A stretch of 64,000 nucleotides of DNA, from contig NC_081406.1 of assembly GCF_030272615.1 (NCBI RefSeq), positions 484,745,900-484,809,899 of the forward strand. Direction: 5' to 3'. Shown piece after piece: positions 22,811 to 35,154 of this stretch. Below the pieces are notes generated by a model. The model worked only from the letters and a program-made list of their open reading frames with translations. It did not search any database and was not told where the DNA came from. Position 1 is the stretch's first letter. The number at the start of each line of letters is the position of its first letter. The DNA is from Cryptomeria japonica. Lineage: Eukaryota > Streptophyta > Pinopsida > Cupressales > Cupressaceae. Made by a program: the position numbers and the translations under genes.

Positions 22811-23640
22811 TTCATTTATAAAAAACAAATTAAATTGCCCCATTGAATAGCATTAATTACTCTTCAAATAGTAAATATAAAATTAACCAAGGTTAATTTT
22901 AATTTCATTATTATCCTTGTCGTGCAACTTTTTATGTTTTTAGGTACATTTTTGAGTTTTTGAATTTATTTTTTGTGATTTTCGGTATTAGGTTAGTGCT
23001 TTTGCATTTAGATTTAGCGCATATGCCATTAGGTTTAGCGCATTTGCATGTGATAGTGCATATGCTCATTAGGATAGCGCATATGTTAAGGATGTTAGCA
23101 CATGTGCATAAATTAGTGCTTTTGAATTATTTGTTAGTGCATATGCAATTAGGATTAGTGCATATGCATGTTTTGCGCATTCATGTGTAGGCTTAGCACG
23201 TTTGTTGAAAATATTAGTGCATATGCTTTTTTTAGCGCTTATGTTCAATAGTATAGCACAAATGCTTAAAATTGATGTTTTTGATAAGTGAAAAAGCTAA
23301 AATCACTTTGATGATTAGATTTAATGTGTTTAATGCGTGTGTATGATGAATAGGGACTTGATTGATTGATTGATTGATGTTGTTGGATAGATCGATTTGA
23401 GTTGTTTTGATAGAGTAGCTCTAAGAAACTGATTTAGTTTTTGATGCAAGAGCTTAGTAAAGTTTTGATTGAACTCAGTAATTGTTAGAAAACCATGATT
23501 ATAGGTTTTAAAAAAATGATTTGATAGCTTAAGTTGCTTCAATTTGATTTGATAGATAGATAGCGTAAGTTTCTTGAGTTTGATTTGATAGATTTGATAG
23601 ATAGATAAGTGGTGATTGATTTGATTCTCTTGATAAATAG
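22811..23640. other. Element D internal sequence with GCAYWTGC repeat array
   Basis: Non-coding. From about 22995 to 23270 roughly a dozen units of the form TTAG(C/T)GCATATGC or AGTGCTTTTGC recur every 18-30 bp (for example near 23018, 23037, 23058, 23079, 23137, 23157, 23215). The frame at 22960-23190 is an artefact of this repeat. From 23360 to 23640 there is TTGATTGATTGAT-type simple sequence and degenerate D sequence. A matching array in inverted orientation lies at 37015-37345. Confidence 0.75.
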
Positions 23641-25740
23641 GAGAAACTTGATGTTCTCCAGTGTCGGGAGAAATTATCGGCAGTACGTCATTTAGTGCCA
23701 GAGCTGACACAGGCAAAGGTTAGACATATAGATGCCTATGGTTTATGACATCTGTTGTATATGCTTGAGATTACGCATAATATAGGATTGTTGACGGTGT
23801 TAGCCGAGAGATGACATAGTGAGCATAACACTTTCCACTTGCCCACGAGTGAGATTAGTGTGACGCTTGAGGATGTCTATAGGATCTTGCACATCCCAGT
23901 GATTGGCGAGCTAGTGCAGTATGATTTTCAAGATCGTGTTGGGACAGAGGCTTGTAGAGTTGTTTTTGTTGATGATAGTATCGCTAGAGGAGAGATCCAA
24001 TGGGAGGATATGGTGATGTATTACGAGACTCTCCTTGTGATTTTTGTTGGTTTGATTAGAGGATTTATTTGTCCTAATAGGTGATCATGAGGTTTTGTTG
24101 TTGGATGGGGTGAGATTCTCCTGAGTATGATGTAGCATCGTACTCAATATGCTTGGGGTGTTTGTATGTTGGCACATTTATATCATGATCTTCATTAGGT
24201 GGTGTATGATGAGAGTGCTAGTTTGTCTACGGGATGTACTTTATTGCAGATCTAGTGCTAGGAGCACATTTTTGTGACTCAGCCTATCCATCACAGAGTT
24301 CATGGAGAGACACAGCCATATGTGTATTTTTATGCAGGTATCCTTACTCAACATAAGATGGGTAAGATGGAGTATTGGCATTGGGTGCTTGATTCATTGG
24401 ATAGTATTACTTGGATACCATATGTTGATTATGAGCCATGGATGGATGATGCACGGACATTACCATTTATCATGCAGAGTAGATATCTCATTGGTCGGAC
24501 TCCTTACATTGTTGAGTGATAGTTGATTAGTCACATTCTTAGACAGTTTGGTATCATCCAGCCTATGCCTACTAGTGTGATGATATATGCTCAGCAGTAC
24601 AGAGATAGATGAGATTGGGGGCCTTCTTTATCATTTGAGATTGCTTGTGTAGAGTTTCTTGCTACTCTGAGAGTGGCTTATGATATGAGATTGCACATTC
24701 TTGATCCTGGGGTTACTATAGATTATGCTTAGTATATACTAGCTCATCCATTTCCTCATATTAGTGATCTAATAGATCCTCCTCCCAACTCAAGAGATGA
24801 GGATGATGATTCATATGATCTAGGTGTGAGGAGGCGTAGATGGAGATGAGAGCTCAAAGCTACTCAGGAGGTCAGGGGAGGTGGAGATGAGGGTGGGGAT
24901 GGAGGTGGTGGTGGTAGGAGACCTAGATGAAGGGGAGGTCGATTGAGAGTTCGTGGAGGACTGTTTGGACCAGTTGGAAGGATTGGGAGACCACGTGCTA
25001 TGGGTGGGAGGGAGCATGGCAGGGCAGGGATGAGATCACCAAGAGGGTTTCCATTGATAGGAGGAGGCAGGATGACTGGACTGGATGGGGGTTGCGGAAG
25101 AGGCATTGATTTTGGTCAAATTCAGCTAGACCCTAGGGTTATTGCAGCTCATGGTGGAAATGATAAGGATCCTAAGGATCATAGATGATGGGTTCTAAGA
25201 GCTACTCAAATAGAGATGCCAGCAGGTGGACAAGGAGGTGGTGGTGGTAGGAGATTGGGATTCATGCACCACAGCAAGATGCACCACAGCATGATATGCC
25301 AGAGTAGAAGACCATTGATAGTCTTAGAGAATAGATTGTTCAACTTTGAGCATAGGTGCAGACTCTCATGGCTGAGAGGGATAGAACTATTAGGAGACAA
25401 TAGGATACTCAGGGCCTTCTTGATCATATTCAGTAGTTTGGATCGGGTACTCTCTCGACTGACACTATTAGAGGATTAGTTTGGGCCGGGAAGGAGACTT
25501 ACCACTAGCGACAATGATATGAGGAGGCAGTTGTAGAGAGCCAGAGAGCAGGTAGTTATCATACCACGGTGTTGATGGATACTAGTAGTGGTGGGGTCAT
25601 GGGACCTCCTCAGAGGAGTGGTAATCATGGGAGATAGGTATCTGGAGGAGCTTCTTGCCCACAGCCACAGAGATGGATAGAGTCAGGTGGTAGTGGTATA
25701 GGACAACTGTGACTTGATTTGGAGGCACTTGTATTGTTTA
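23641..25740 (+). pseudogene. Plant mobile domain (PMD) protein pseudogene, antisense to gypsy pol
   Basis: One frame (from 23641) carries the PMD signature: TFHLPTSEISVTLEDVYRIL with IPVIGELV, then YAWGVCMLAHLYHDL, and a Trp/Tyr-rich block (YWHWVLDSLDSITWIPYVD). PMD proteins (MAIN/MAIL family in plants) act in silencing and genome stability, and PMDs are also carried by transposons. The C-terminal part (about 24850-25110) is Gly/Arg-rich. After a frame change near 25310 there is a Gln-rich helical tail (QTLMAERDRTIRR). Stops replace Trp, Arg and Gln (for example 23736, 23808, 24082, 24088). There is no intact start. It lies opposite to D's own genes, downstream of its integrase. Confidence 0.8.
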
Positions 25741-27624
25741 TCTGATATCATTGTATATGGAATTTTATTGTTTTTATGATGATCTATATGCAGACATGGA
25801 CTCTATATGATGATGATCTTTATTATGTTACTCTATTTGATGATGATCTATATGCTTTGATTATATGGATGTAGTGATTATATGAATGATGATATTTATA
25901 CATGTTACTTTATTTGATGATGATGCTTCATATGATGATGCAATGATAAATGCTTTTTGTCCGATTTTGATGACCTTGGATGCAAAATGAAAATGATTAC
26001 TAACTTAAATGATATGTAAATGATACAAAATGCAATGATCTATATGGATTTGCAAATGAATGATTGATTTGCTTTTTATTTATGATTATGTAAATGCAAA
26101 TGATCTACATGAAATGTTTTTGAGTTTATATGTAATATTTATAATGATTATGAATCTAAGTGTAAAGATGCAATTAAATGATCGGTAATGGAATGATAAT
26201 GCAAATAATAATGATGATACACTACATGATGAATCAAATGCACTTAATTAAATGCAAACTAATGCAATTGATGAAATGCAACTAAATGAAAATGGATAAT
26301 GATTAAAATTATTCTAAAAAATGAATGCACCTATAATGATTAAATACAAAGAAAAATTATTTGTCCAAGTATACTCAATCTTTATTTATGACCGTTGATC
26401 TTTGAATGAAATGAAATACTTACAATGCAGATGAATAATGAGCTAATCTAAAAATGATCTAACTAAAAATGATACTGCCATTCTTCATATGCTATCTTTG
26501 TAATAGTGCTTTGATTTCATCATTGAGCTTTAAAATGTTGTAAGAAAATACAAGCAACTTGACATAATGATTCAAGATGACCTGACTATTTCTCACATGG
26601 ATTTTTATATAGCAAGTTAATATAAGCAACTTGATATAATGGATCAAGTTGACCTCAGTATTGCTTGCAAAACAGACAAGGATTATCCCCTTCCATGTAT
26701 GACTTGGAATGTCCTCCTTGATCTTTTGCCGATCATATCCTAAGACATGTACATACCGTAGTAAGAGATAAACCACAAATAACAATCAAAGAAAAATAAT
26801 CATGCCCCATCATAACTTCTCTAGTTATGGACATCCTTGAGTTGCATAGAGTACATGATTAGCAATAAAATCAAGATATAAAAATTGAATCTTACATGTC
26901 ATTCACATGTTCTTATGGTCATTAACTGATATAATCATCTTAATGAATGATCTTTGATAATCCTTTATTACTTGCTGGTTGATTCTTCAGTTTTTGAGCT
27001 TCATGATTCAATTGTTAATGAAATGGCTTGATTTTCATTGCTTTGTTGCTCGTTATCTATTTCAACATCCTAGGTGTTTTTGGTTTTTCTAAGTTTTCCG
27101 AATGTTTTGTATTTTCAAAGATTCAAAAGATCACCTTAGCAAAAAGGAATTAGGATTTTGCCCCCAACAGAAACAAAAATTTATTATGGATGTATGAATT
27201 GATCAAGATCCAAACCATGGAGGGATACAAATGCAGATTGATTGATTCTGATAAAATCTAAGATAGTGACTATGAAAAGTATGTCAAAGATTGATAATTG
27301 TTGGTAAGCTACATATTTCTTACTAAATGGTTCAGAGCAATGGATGCAAAAGATGGAATGGACAAGCTAGGATATGATGGAAGTGATAGATTGGATGTGA
27401 TCAAGTGGATAGGTTCGCAAAGCGATCTTCATAGATGGAGGAACTCACTTTTTAGATAGCACCTATTTACCAAGTTTTCACCATCTAAATTTATTGCATT
27501 TTTTTCCATATTTTGTATATATTTTTGTTTTTTTGGGGATTTTTTTTTAGGACTTCATGTGCTTTTTGTTGACTTTTTTCAGGATTTTATATTCTTTTTG
27601 TTGGTTTTTTCGGGACTTTATATC
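25741..27624 (-). other. Element D 3' non-coding region
   Basis: AT-rich, about 1.9 kb. It has ATGATGATC-like low-complexity sequence at 25770-26330. A pair of related ~90-bp segments is centred on 26560 and 26640, both with ATAATGNATCAAG(A/T)TGACCT. A T-rich stretch lies at 27480-27620. Element C has counterparts of the duplicated segment at 40160-40320 and of the T-rich stretch at 40940-41230, so this is conserved lineage sequence and not random filler. No gene is supported. Confidence 0.6.
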
Positions 27625-29115
27625 TCAAGCATAGAATTTCTTGAGATGGATAGAATTGATAGGTTCATCAAACCAATCACCTTTAGGGGTAGATAGCATG
27701 TATGCTCCTGATCCATATGCTACTACTATGACAAAAGGTCCTAGCCAATTTGGTTCAAATTTTCCCTTCTTTTCTCAGTCTTGCTGATTTCTTGGATTCT
27801 CCCTTAGAACTATATCTCCAATCTAAAAAATACACGGCTTGACTCTGTGGTTATAGCTTCTTGACATTCTTTGTTGATATACTTTCAAATGATCTGTTGC
27901 ATTTCAGCGACATTCTTGAATCAATTCAAGCTCCTGGAGTTGAGAGACTCGTTGTTCTTCTTCTGGTATAAGACCTTGCAACGATATTCATAGAGAAAGT
28001 ATCTCTACTTCTATAGGTATTATGGCTTCTCATCCATAGACCAAACAATATTGAGTTGCCCCTGTTAGAGTGCAGATGCTAGTTCAGTATGCCTAAAGAG
28101 CAGGATTTAGCTGAATGTACCAGTCTTTTCCAGCTTCACTGATTGTTTTCTTCAAGATTTTCAAGATAGTTTTGTTTGATGCCTTAGCTTGACCATTTAC
28201 CTGTGGATAATATGGAGTAGAAAACCTATGTTGGATATGAAATTTTTCACATAGTTCCTTCACATCTTAATTTTTGAATGGTCTTCCATTATCAGTGATA
28301 ATGGTCATAGGAACTCCATAGTGACAGATTATATAATTCAAAATAAATGATGATATTTGTTTTCCTATCAATGTTGTTAAAGGCATCCCTTCAATCCATT
28401 TAGTAAAATATTTAGTAGCAATCAAAATAAATTTATGTCCATTAGAAGATGAGGGATTTATCTTCCCTACCAAATCAAGGCCCCATTGTGAAAATGGCCA
28501 TGACCCTGTCATAGGATATAACTCTTGTGCTGGTGAATGAATGAGATTCCCATGGATCTGATATTGTTTGCATTTTCTAGCATATGTGAATGAATCTCTC
28601 TCCATATTTGGCCAGAAGTAACCCATATGAAGAAGTCTCTTAGCCAATGTTAAACCACTTGAATGTGTGCCACAAATACCTACATGAATATCATTAAGAA
28701 CTTTCTCAGATTCTTCTTGTTCAAGACATCTCAACAGAGTACCATCTAGACCACACCTATATAGGATATTAGAAATAATAGTATAGCGAGAGGACAAACG
28801 GATAAAATTCCTTCTCTGATTACGAGATAAGTCAAGAGGAAGGATATTGTCTTTTAAATACTGATAAGTTTGACCGTATGAGGATTGACTGGTTCTTGAT
28901 ATATGGAAAATTTGGTAGGTATGTTGGGATTGAATGGTAGGGGTTAAGATATCTTCCATGAGAAATTTGTAACATTGTGGATTCTCCTTATTTTGCAAGA
29001 GAGATACTATTGTAGCCATTGCATCTACTGCTTTATTTGCATTTCTTGGAATCTGGGTGAATGATATTTCTTTAAATTGTTCTCTAAACTCCTTTATTAG
29101 CTGTTTGTATGGCAT
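27625..29115 (-). pseudogene. Element D integrase
   Basis: Minus strand, ending at a TGA at 27625 after the C-terminal HLKKFYA. The zinc-binding HHCC region is near 28640 (HVGICGTHSSG, then KCKQYQIHG, where the last Cys is Tyr). In the catalytic core, Asp 1 is in WGLDLVGKI and Asp 2 in ITDNGRPFKN. The residue that should be Glu 35 residues later is Lys (NGQAKASNK, near 28185). Stops occur after PFKN (28269) and at several C-terminal positions (Trp, Arg, Gln codons). The end (YMLSTPKGDWFDEPINSIHL) is typical of Tat-lineage integrases. Confidence 0.85.
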
Positions 29116-29410
29116 AAGCTTATCATCCTTTGTTTGATATTCATCATTTATCTAGTTGATGATAAGTTGTGAATCACCATAGACATGTAGTTCTTTGATG
29201 TTCCATTCAATGGCCATTTTAAGCCCAATAGTCAATGCTTCATACTCTGCAGTATTATTGGTGCATGGAAACCGCAGTCTATATGATTTCAGAATTGTGT
29301 GTCCCTAAGGTGTGATGAAAAAGTTCTTGCGCCCAATCCATATTGTGTATAAGAACCATCAAAGTACAATTCCCAAAAGTTTGTACTAACTATCAGGATA
29401 TCTACATCAG
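28960..29410 (-). pseudogene. Element D archaeal-type RNase H
   Basis: A second RNase H follows RT-RNase H, the diagnostic Tat-lineage arrangement. The start is FWELYFDGSYTQYG (catalytic Asp in YFDGS). After a frameshift near 29290 come EYEALTIGLKMAIEW (Glu), HVYGDSQL (Asp) and KAVDAMA (Asp). It removes RNA from the RNA-DNA hybrid in reverse transcription. All four acidic positions are still readable, but the frame is broken. Confidence 0.8.
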
Positions 29411-30560
29411 AAAATTGGATGTGCAAAGGCATGTCATTTTGTAAAGGTGCATCGGCCAATTGATCAACGATGATTTGTCCCTTGATAGCTCTTTGGTCAA
29501 CATACTCTATATCAAATTCACTCAGTATCATAACCCATTTGGCTAGTCTCCCTATCAATGTTGACTTGCTCAACAAATATTTGAGGGGATCTATATTTGC
29601 TATTAGTTTCACAGAATGAATCAACATATAATGTCACAGCTTCTGAGTTGCAAATACAACTACTAGACATGTCTTTTCTATTGAGGAATAATTTAATTCA
29701 TAACCAACAAGCGTTCTACTGATATAAAAAACTACTCTTTCTTTTCCTTCATCATCATGTTGAGCTAGGAGAGCGCCTAATGATACATTTGTTGCTGAGA
29801 CATAGAGTAACAATGGTTTCCCTTTGGTTGGTGATATCAGTACTAGAGGACTCATGAGATATTCTTTTATTTGCAAAAAAGCTTCTTCACATTTTAGATC
29901 CCATTTGAATGGAATATTTTTATGTAGAAGATGGGTGAATGGAAGACACCTATCTGCTAACTAAGAAACAAATATCCTGATTGATTGCAATCTTCCTTCT
30001 AAAGATCACAATTGACTTATGTTCCTAGGTGACTCCATCTCCATGATAGCTTTGACTTTTTCAAGATCTACTTCAATTCCACAAGCTAATATAATGTACC
30101 CAAGGAGCTTTCCAAAGGTTACCCCAAATGCACATTTCTTTGGGTTTAATCTCAATTGATATCTTTCCAACCTATCAAAAATCTTTCTTAAGATGTTCAA
30201 ATGTTCTTGTCTTGTATGAGGTTTTACAAGTATGTCATCGAAATAATCTTACATAAATGTATGCATGTTGTCATAGCCCTTTGATAAGTCACTCCTACAT
30301 TCTTAAGCCCAAATGGCATAACATTCCAGCAATATGTTCCCCATGCACAGGTGAAAGTTGTCTCTTCTTGATCTTCAGGTGCAATTCTTATTTGATTATA
30401 TCCTGAGAAGCCATCCATTAATGAAAACATCTCATGCCTTGCTGATAAGTCCACTATTATATCAATGTTTGGTAGCAGGAAATCATCTTTTGGACATGCT
30501 TTATTCAGATCCCTAAAATCTGTACAGACTTATGCTTTTATCTATTTTTGATACTGGTAC
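29411..30560 (-). pseudogene. Element D reverse transcriptase and first RNase H
   Basis: RT motifs on the minus strand are FSLMDGFSGYNQIRIAPEDQ (catalytic Asp in LMDG), WNVMPFGLKN, and after a frameshift DYFDDILV near 30240, which holds the two catalytic Asp with Phe instead of the usual Val. RNase H 1 reads LLLYVSATNVSLGALLAQHD; the first catalytic Asp is Ser here, as is common in Tat elements with two RNase H domains. Pieces are 30224-30454, 30006-30200, 29634-29876 and 29411-29627, separated by stops or frame changes. Confidence 0.88.
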
Positions 30561-32635
30561 AATACTTGAAACCCATTTTGGATAAGCAACAGGTCTTATA
30601 AAACCCACTTCTAATAGTTTCTTCAACTTAGTTTTTACAAGAAGAGCAATGTGTGGATGCATCTTTCTTAGCTTTTGCTTAACTGGTTTTCCTTTTAAAT
30701 CCATATTAAGATGATGCATGATAAGATTTGGATTAAGTCCTAGCATATATGCATAGGACCAATAAAAAATTATTTGTCTTTTCTTAAAGAATTCCATGTA
30801 TTCTTTCCTCTCTTTTTCTGATAATGAGGCAACATAATGAAGTATTTTAGGATCCTTTGATGTACCACTGTTTACTAATTCTATTGGTTCTATCAGGATA
30901 GCAGATCTCTCCTGAAAATATGCAAGAAGAATGTCAAACTTTCCATCTTCTGGTGCCTCAAAGAGATTTTCACCATCAGATACATCCTTTGTTTTCCCTT
31001 TTGATTGATCTAGTGTTGCCATGAAATGGTTTTCAACAACAGGTCTCTTTCCTTGTTTTATTTCGCTTTTGCGACTAGAAAGTTTGGCATTCTCCTGACT
31101 ACAAGAAACATCACTTGATTCTGCAATGGAAGATATCTTAGGTGGGATGGGTTCAACAATGTTAAGGTACATAGCTAAGTCATGATCATTGGAAAAGACA
31201 TTCAGTTCAGGGTTATCTAAATTATCCCAATCAATTTCATAATCACTGTCATCATTGGGTGCTTCAACGTTCATGACATAATGATCATAACTTGGCATAG
31301 AATAGGTACTATAATAGATTAAATGTTTTTGAGAATTGTCTTTCTCAAACATCTCCAAATTAGTCCTGACAAAATCAATATTAGCATTTTTTAGTTCACA
31401 CTCAAGTGGTTCTTCAACTGATGTTTGTCCTTTAAATGAATGGATTATATCAACACACACATCTGTAATACTGCAAATTCCTTCTTGATTGACCTCATTT
31501 GCATTTTGGAGTTGACATACTTGTGTACATGATAAAGAGGATTCTTTTGCTAGATTTCATCTCCTTTCAAACTAAACTTCTTTTGGACTAATAGTCAATC
31601 CAACTTGACTATCTCTTAATTCTTCTATGGTTCTGCCACATCAGGATACATCTTGTTGCTCTTTTGATGAAAGTATTATATTTATATATGCTTGATCTAT
31701 CCTTGTTTGTACTTCTTGTGTCATTACTTATTTGTCTTTGTCATTCCCTTTTCTTTTTGCATACGCCTCTTTTTTCTGAATTCTAAGTTTTTCTTGCCTT
31801 CTTTCTAACTTCATCTTTTGTTGTACAATAGACATGTCTTCTTTCGTGATAGCTACTTGGTCTTCATTGTGTTCCTTAATTGATGTAGTAGATAAGATAT
31901 CTGGACCCCATTCATACTCATTTGAATTTGTCTCTGAATCCTGATCTAAGATTACCCCACTATACCATACTGGAATATCATATGATGCAAAAAGTTCCTT
32001 GATTTCTGCCATCTCTATTTTTACTGCTTCTGGAATATCTTGTTTAGATTTTGAATTTATTTGTATTTTTAGAACTTGTTGACAAGATTTTTCTTTACCT
32101 TTGATGGTAATCTCCTCTTCTTTCTTTTCATGTTCTTCTTGCTTCTTTTGTTTATTGGTTACTATTTTGGTTGCTTGATGTAGCTTTTCTTGCCAATTTT
32201 CTTCTTTAGAAACTGATTTCTTTTTCTATTTGTGCTGTTGATGATTATGCTGACTTTGATTGGATTTTAGATATCCAAGCCCGAATTTATCTTCTTTGGA
32301 TTGTGAGTGTGGACAAATAGGTTTTGAAATACCTTGATGTCGCTTACCAATTGGTCCTTTCCCTTCATATCCCATTTTTTGTATGATTTCATATCCTTTG
32401 CCATATTGTTTCATGGGAATATTGACTTCTGCTGCTATTGCTATAGTTTTATCTTCATCCTTGTATAACCAATGAAGAATGTCTTTGTCATCATTTCCTC
32501 TTGAAGAGTTCCAGCACTAACAAATTTTCCTTTAAACATATGTTTTGATCTTTCTGATGTCTTTGATTGAATATCTGTAGGCTCTCCATATAACTTAGGG
32601 GAAAGTGGAAAATTATGCAAAGAATATTTTCCCAT
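30513..32635 (-). pseudogene. Element D protease-RT linker and RT N-terminus
   Basis: A long charged region lies between protease and RT. The G-patch-like piece YEIIQKMGYEGKGPIGKRHQG is near 32390. A Lys/Gln/Glu-rich stretch covers 31728-32220. An acidic part then leads to the conserved approach to RT: FYWSYAYMLGLNPNLIMHHL, KLRKMHPHIALLVKTKLKKL and GFIRP (30513-30760). Stops fall at Gln or Arg positions near 32224, 31726 and 31640. Both C and D have this linker. Confidence 0.75.
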
Positions 32636-32692
32636 TCCTTCATCATTTAATTTGAGCTTTTCCTCAAAAGTTTCCCATAACTTTGCTTGAAT

Positions 32693-33685
32693 TTATTTGG
32701 TAGGATATACTAATTCTCTGTTATGTGGAACTCTTGTATCTTGTGTTGGCTTCAAATTATTGCAATATTGACTAGAATCTTCAATTATAGTGATCTCTTG
32801 TCCTTCATGAGGAAATTTCACACATTGATGATATGTAGAAGGAACTGCTTGCATCTTGTGAATCCATGGTCTTCCTAGAAGAATGTTGTAAGAGAGGTTC
32901 AAATCTAAAACCTGACACAATGTATCCCTTTCCACAGGTCCTATTCTTATTGGTAGCATAATAGTTCCTTTAGAAGAACGTTTTGCTTCATCATAAGCCT
33001 TGATGGTTATTTTCTTTTTCGAGTCTACTGCATTTTCTGAGTATCCCAAAGATTTTATCAAACGTAATACACAAATGTTTAAGCCAACTCCTCCATCTAT
33101 GAGTACACGTTTAACATGAGTTTTATTAATGGAGACTTCAACATGTAAGGGAGCATTGTGAGGATGTTGTAAGGATGCGTCATCATTTTCAGAAAATGAT
33201 AAGCAATTAGGAGCTATAAGGTGTCCTACCATGTTTTGGAACTGATCTACATCCAAATCTTTTGAAACTGTTGTTTCCACTAAAGATTTCTCCAAAATTT
33301 CCTTATGCATAGGTGAAACCTTACCAAGTTCCAGAATTGATATTTGAGCGGGTATTCTTTGTAATTGCTCTACTAAATTGTATTGTCGTGATGTGGGTGT
33401 TGGGTCTTTTGCTATACCTGGAAAGGTAACCTTTGCTTTGCTTCTCGTAATAACATTGATTGGCTCTGAAGATGGATTACCTTTAACAATGATTACATTT
33501 ACCACATCATCATATGTATAAGTGTAATTCACTTTGGCTTTTCCTTTGTCATCTTTTATTTGGGATGGTTCACCTTTGTCATAATTCAGAAGTGGAGTTT
33601 TGAAAGCTAGGTGTGATTCGTTTGTCTTATAGCTATCCACTATGATGGTTTCATTATCGATTAGATCTTGGATAAGGTGTTTCAA
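32693..33685 (-). pseudogene. Element D retropepsin-like protease
   Basis: An open 330-codon frame on the minus strand. The active-site motif is VLIDGGVGLNIC (near 33100) and the C-terminal NILLGRPWIHKM (near 32880) is the usual plant gypsy DGG...LGRPW pattern. The N-terminal half is the gag-protease junction with Pro/Ser-rich linker. It releases mature proteins from the polyprotein. This is the longest intact frame of D. Confidence 0.85.
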
Positions 33686-33773
33686 TATCAGACAATCATT
33701 TGTTAAGTGTCCTTTATTCTAATGGTAATTGCAAAAATGATTGTCATTCCAACAATTTGGCTTGACCAGTGGT

Positions 33774-35154
33774 TCATAACTTCTTGCTTGGTAAAACAAT
33801 CAATTTGTTGGCAAGCAGGGCTTTTAGAGTTGATTCCAAAGGTTCTCCAATTTTTGTGAATTTCCTCTGAGGATTGGAGAAAAAGGACTTGGCTTTATTA
33901 TTTTCTGGATTGTTATTGCTTGGAATTTGACTTGATAAATTAAAAATTGGTTGTTGTTGTTTTGTAGTACTATTATCATCATTTCCTTCATTGGTGACAT
34001 TCCTATTCTTTGACCAGAACTTGGGTTTGTCATTGCTGTTGTTGTTGTTGTTGTTGTTGTTGTTGTATGAATTATTGTAAAGTTTTAGCTCTCCTTTCTT
34101 TACCATTACGTTCTCTATTTTTAGACCATTCTCGATCATTTTGGCAAAAGAGGGAGGACATTGCATTCTTAGTCAATAAATCATTTCACTGATAAGATTA
34201 CCAATGGATATGTCCATTTTTTCTTGATCAGGTACATTGCAGGGATACTTATTAAACATGCATTTCCATCATTGTAAGAAGATCATAAAAGATTCACCAT
34301 TCTTTTGTTTAACATTGTAGAGATCCAACATCGTTATCTCATTCCTTATATTGTAGGAGTATTGTGAAATAAATCTATTCCCAAGTTATTCAACATATTT
34401 GATTCCAGATGGTAATCTTGAAAACCACTCCATTGATTATCCATTTAAACTCCTAGGAAAAAGACGCATAAGGTAAGTTTCATCGTGAGCAAATTCCATT
34501 CTCATAGTACAAAACTCCCTAATGTGATCCTGAGGATTGGATTTTCCATTGTATTTGTCATATTTAGGAATCTCAGAATGTTGCGGAAATGGTATCATAT
34601 TCAAATTCTTATCGAAAGGATATGGGCATATATCTTCTAATGAATACTTTTTGGAGCTTGTTCCATTTTTCATGTCTTGTATCTGTTGTTGTAGAGTTTG
34701 CATTTGTTAAGTAAGGATTAACAATGGATTATCCACATAGTTTCTCTGTGTTTCTTCGTGAGTTCTTTTATCACTACGCTCTTTTCTTGTGTCATCCTTT
34801 TCTTTCCTTGTTTTTTTGATTACTTTCTTTGTTCACATCTTTGTTATTTGGATCATCTATTTTTTGGGTGTTACTTTCCTCCACATCTTGTTTGAAGCTT
34901 TATATGTTAAAGTCTTGTGGTAGTTTAGCCCCAGATTTTGCCAACATCAAGAGATATTTCTCTTTTTGCTTTGCTAACAACTTTTCCATTAGCCTATCAA
35001 ATTTGAAATCTTGCTCGAGGTCTCTAATGGTGCTATTGATTGCTTCTTCGTCAACAATGGTAAATCCAAAAGTTTGGAATATAGGATTATCTTCTTCCTC
35101 CATTTGTTGTTGTTTTCTAAGTTGTTCATATTGGGCTCTAGTCCAAACTGGCAT
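33774..35154 (-). pseudogene. Element D gag
   Basis: The start MPVWTRAQYEQLRKQQQ at 35154 is followed by an acidic helical stretch, then the retrotransposon gag core: PKYDKYNGKSNPQDHIREFC, then LMRLFPRSLNG, MEWFSRLPSG and GNRFISQYS (34703-34370). A poly-Asn segment from a GTT/AAC microsatellite is at 34035-34066. A stop lies at 34898 (end of the first part), with others near 34714, 34435 and 34197. The downstream zinc knuckle is not clear. It forms the virus-like particle. Confidence 0.85.
34035..34066. repeat. GTT microsatellite in element D gag
   Basis: About ten GTT units, read as poly-Asn on the minus strand. The plus-strand frame over it (34010-34192, poly-Cys) is a shadow. Confidence 0.9.

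Noticed and set aside
34010-34192. Cys-rich small protein
   Set aside because: Opposite strand of the GTT microsatellite in D gag.
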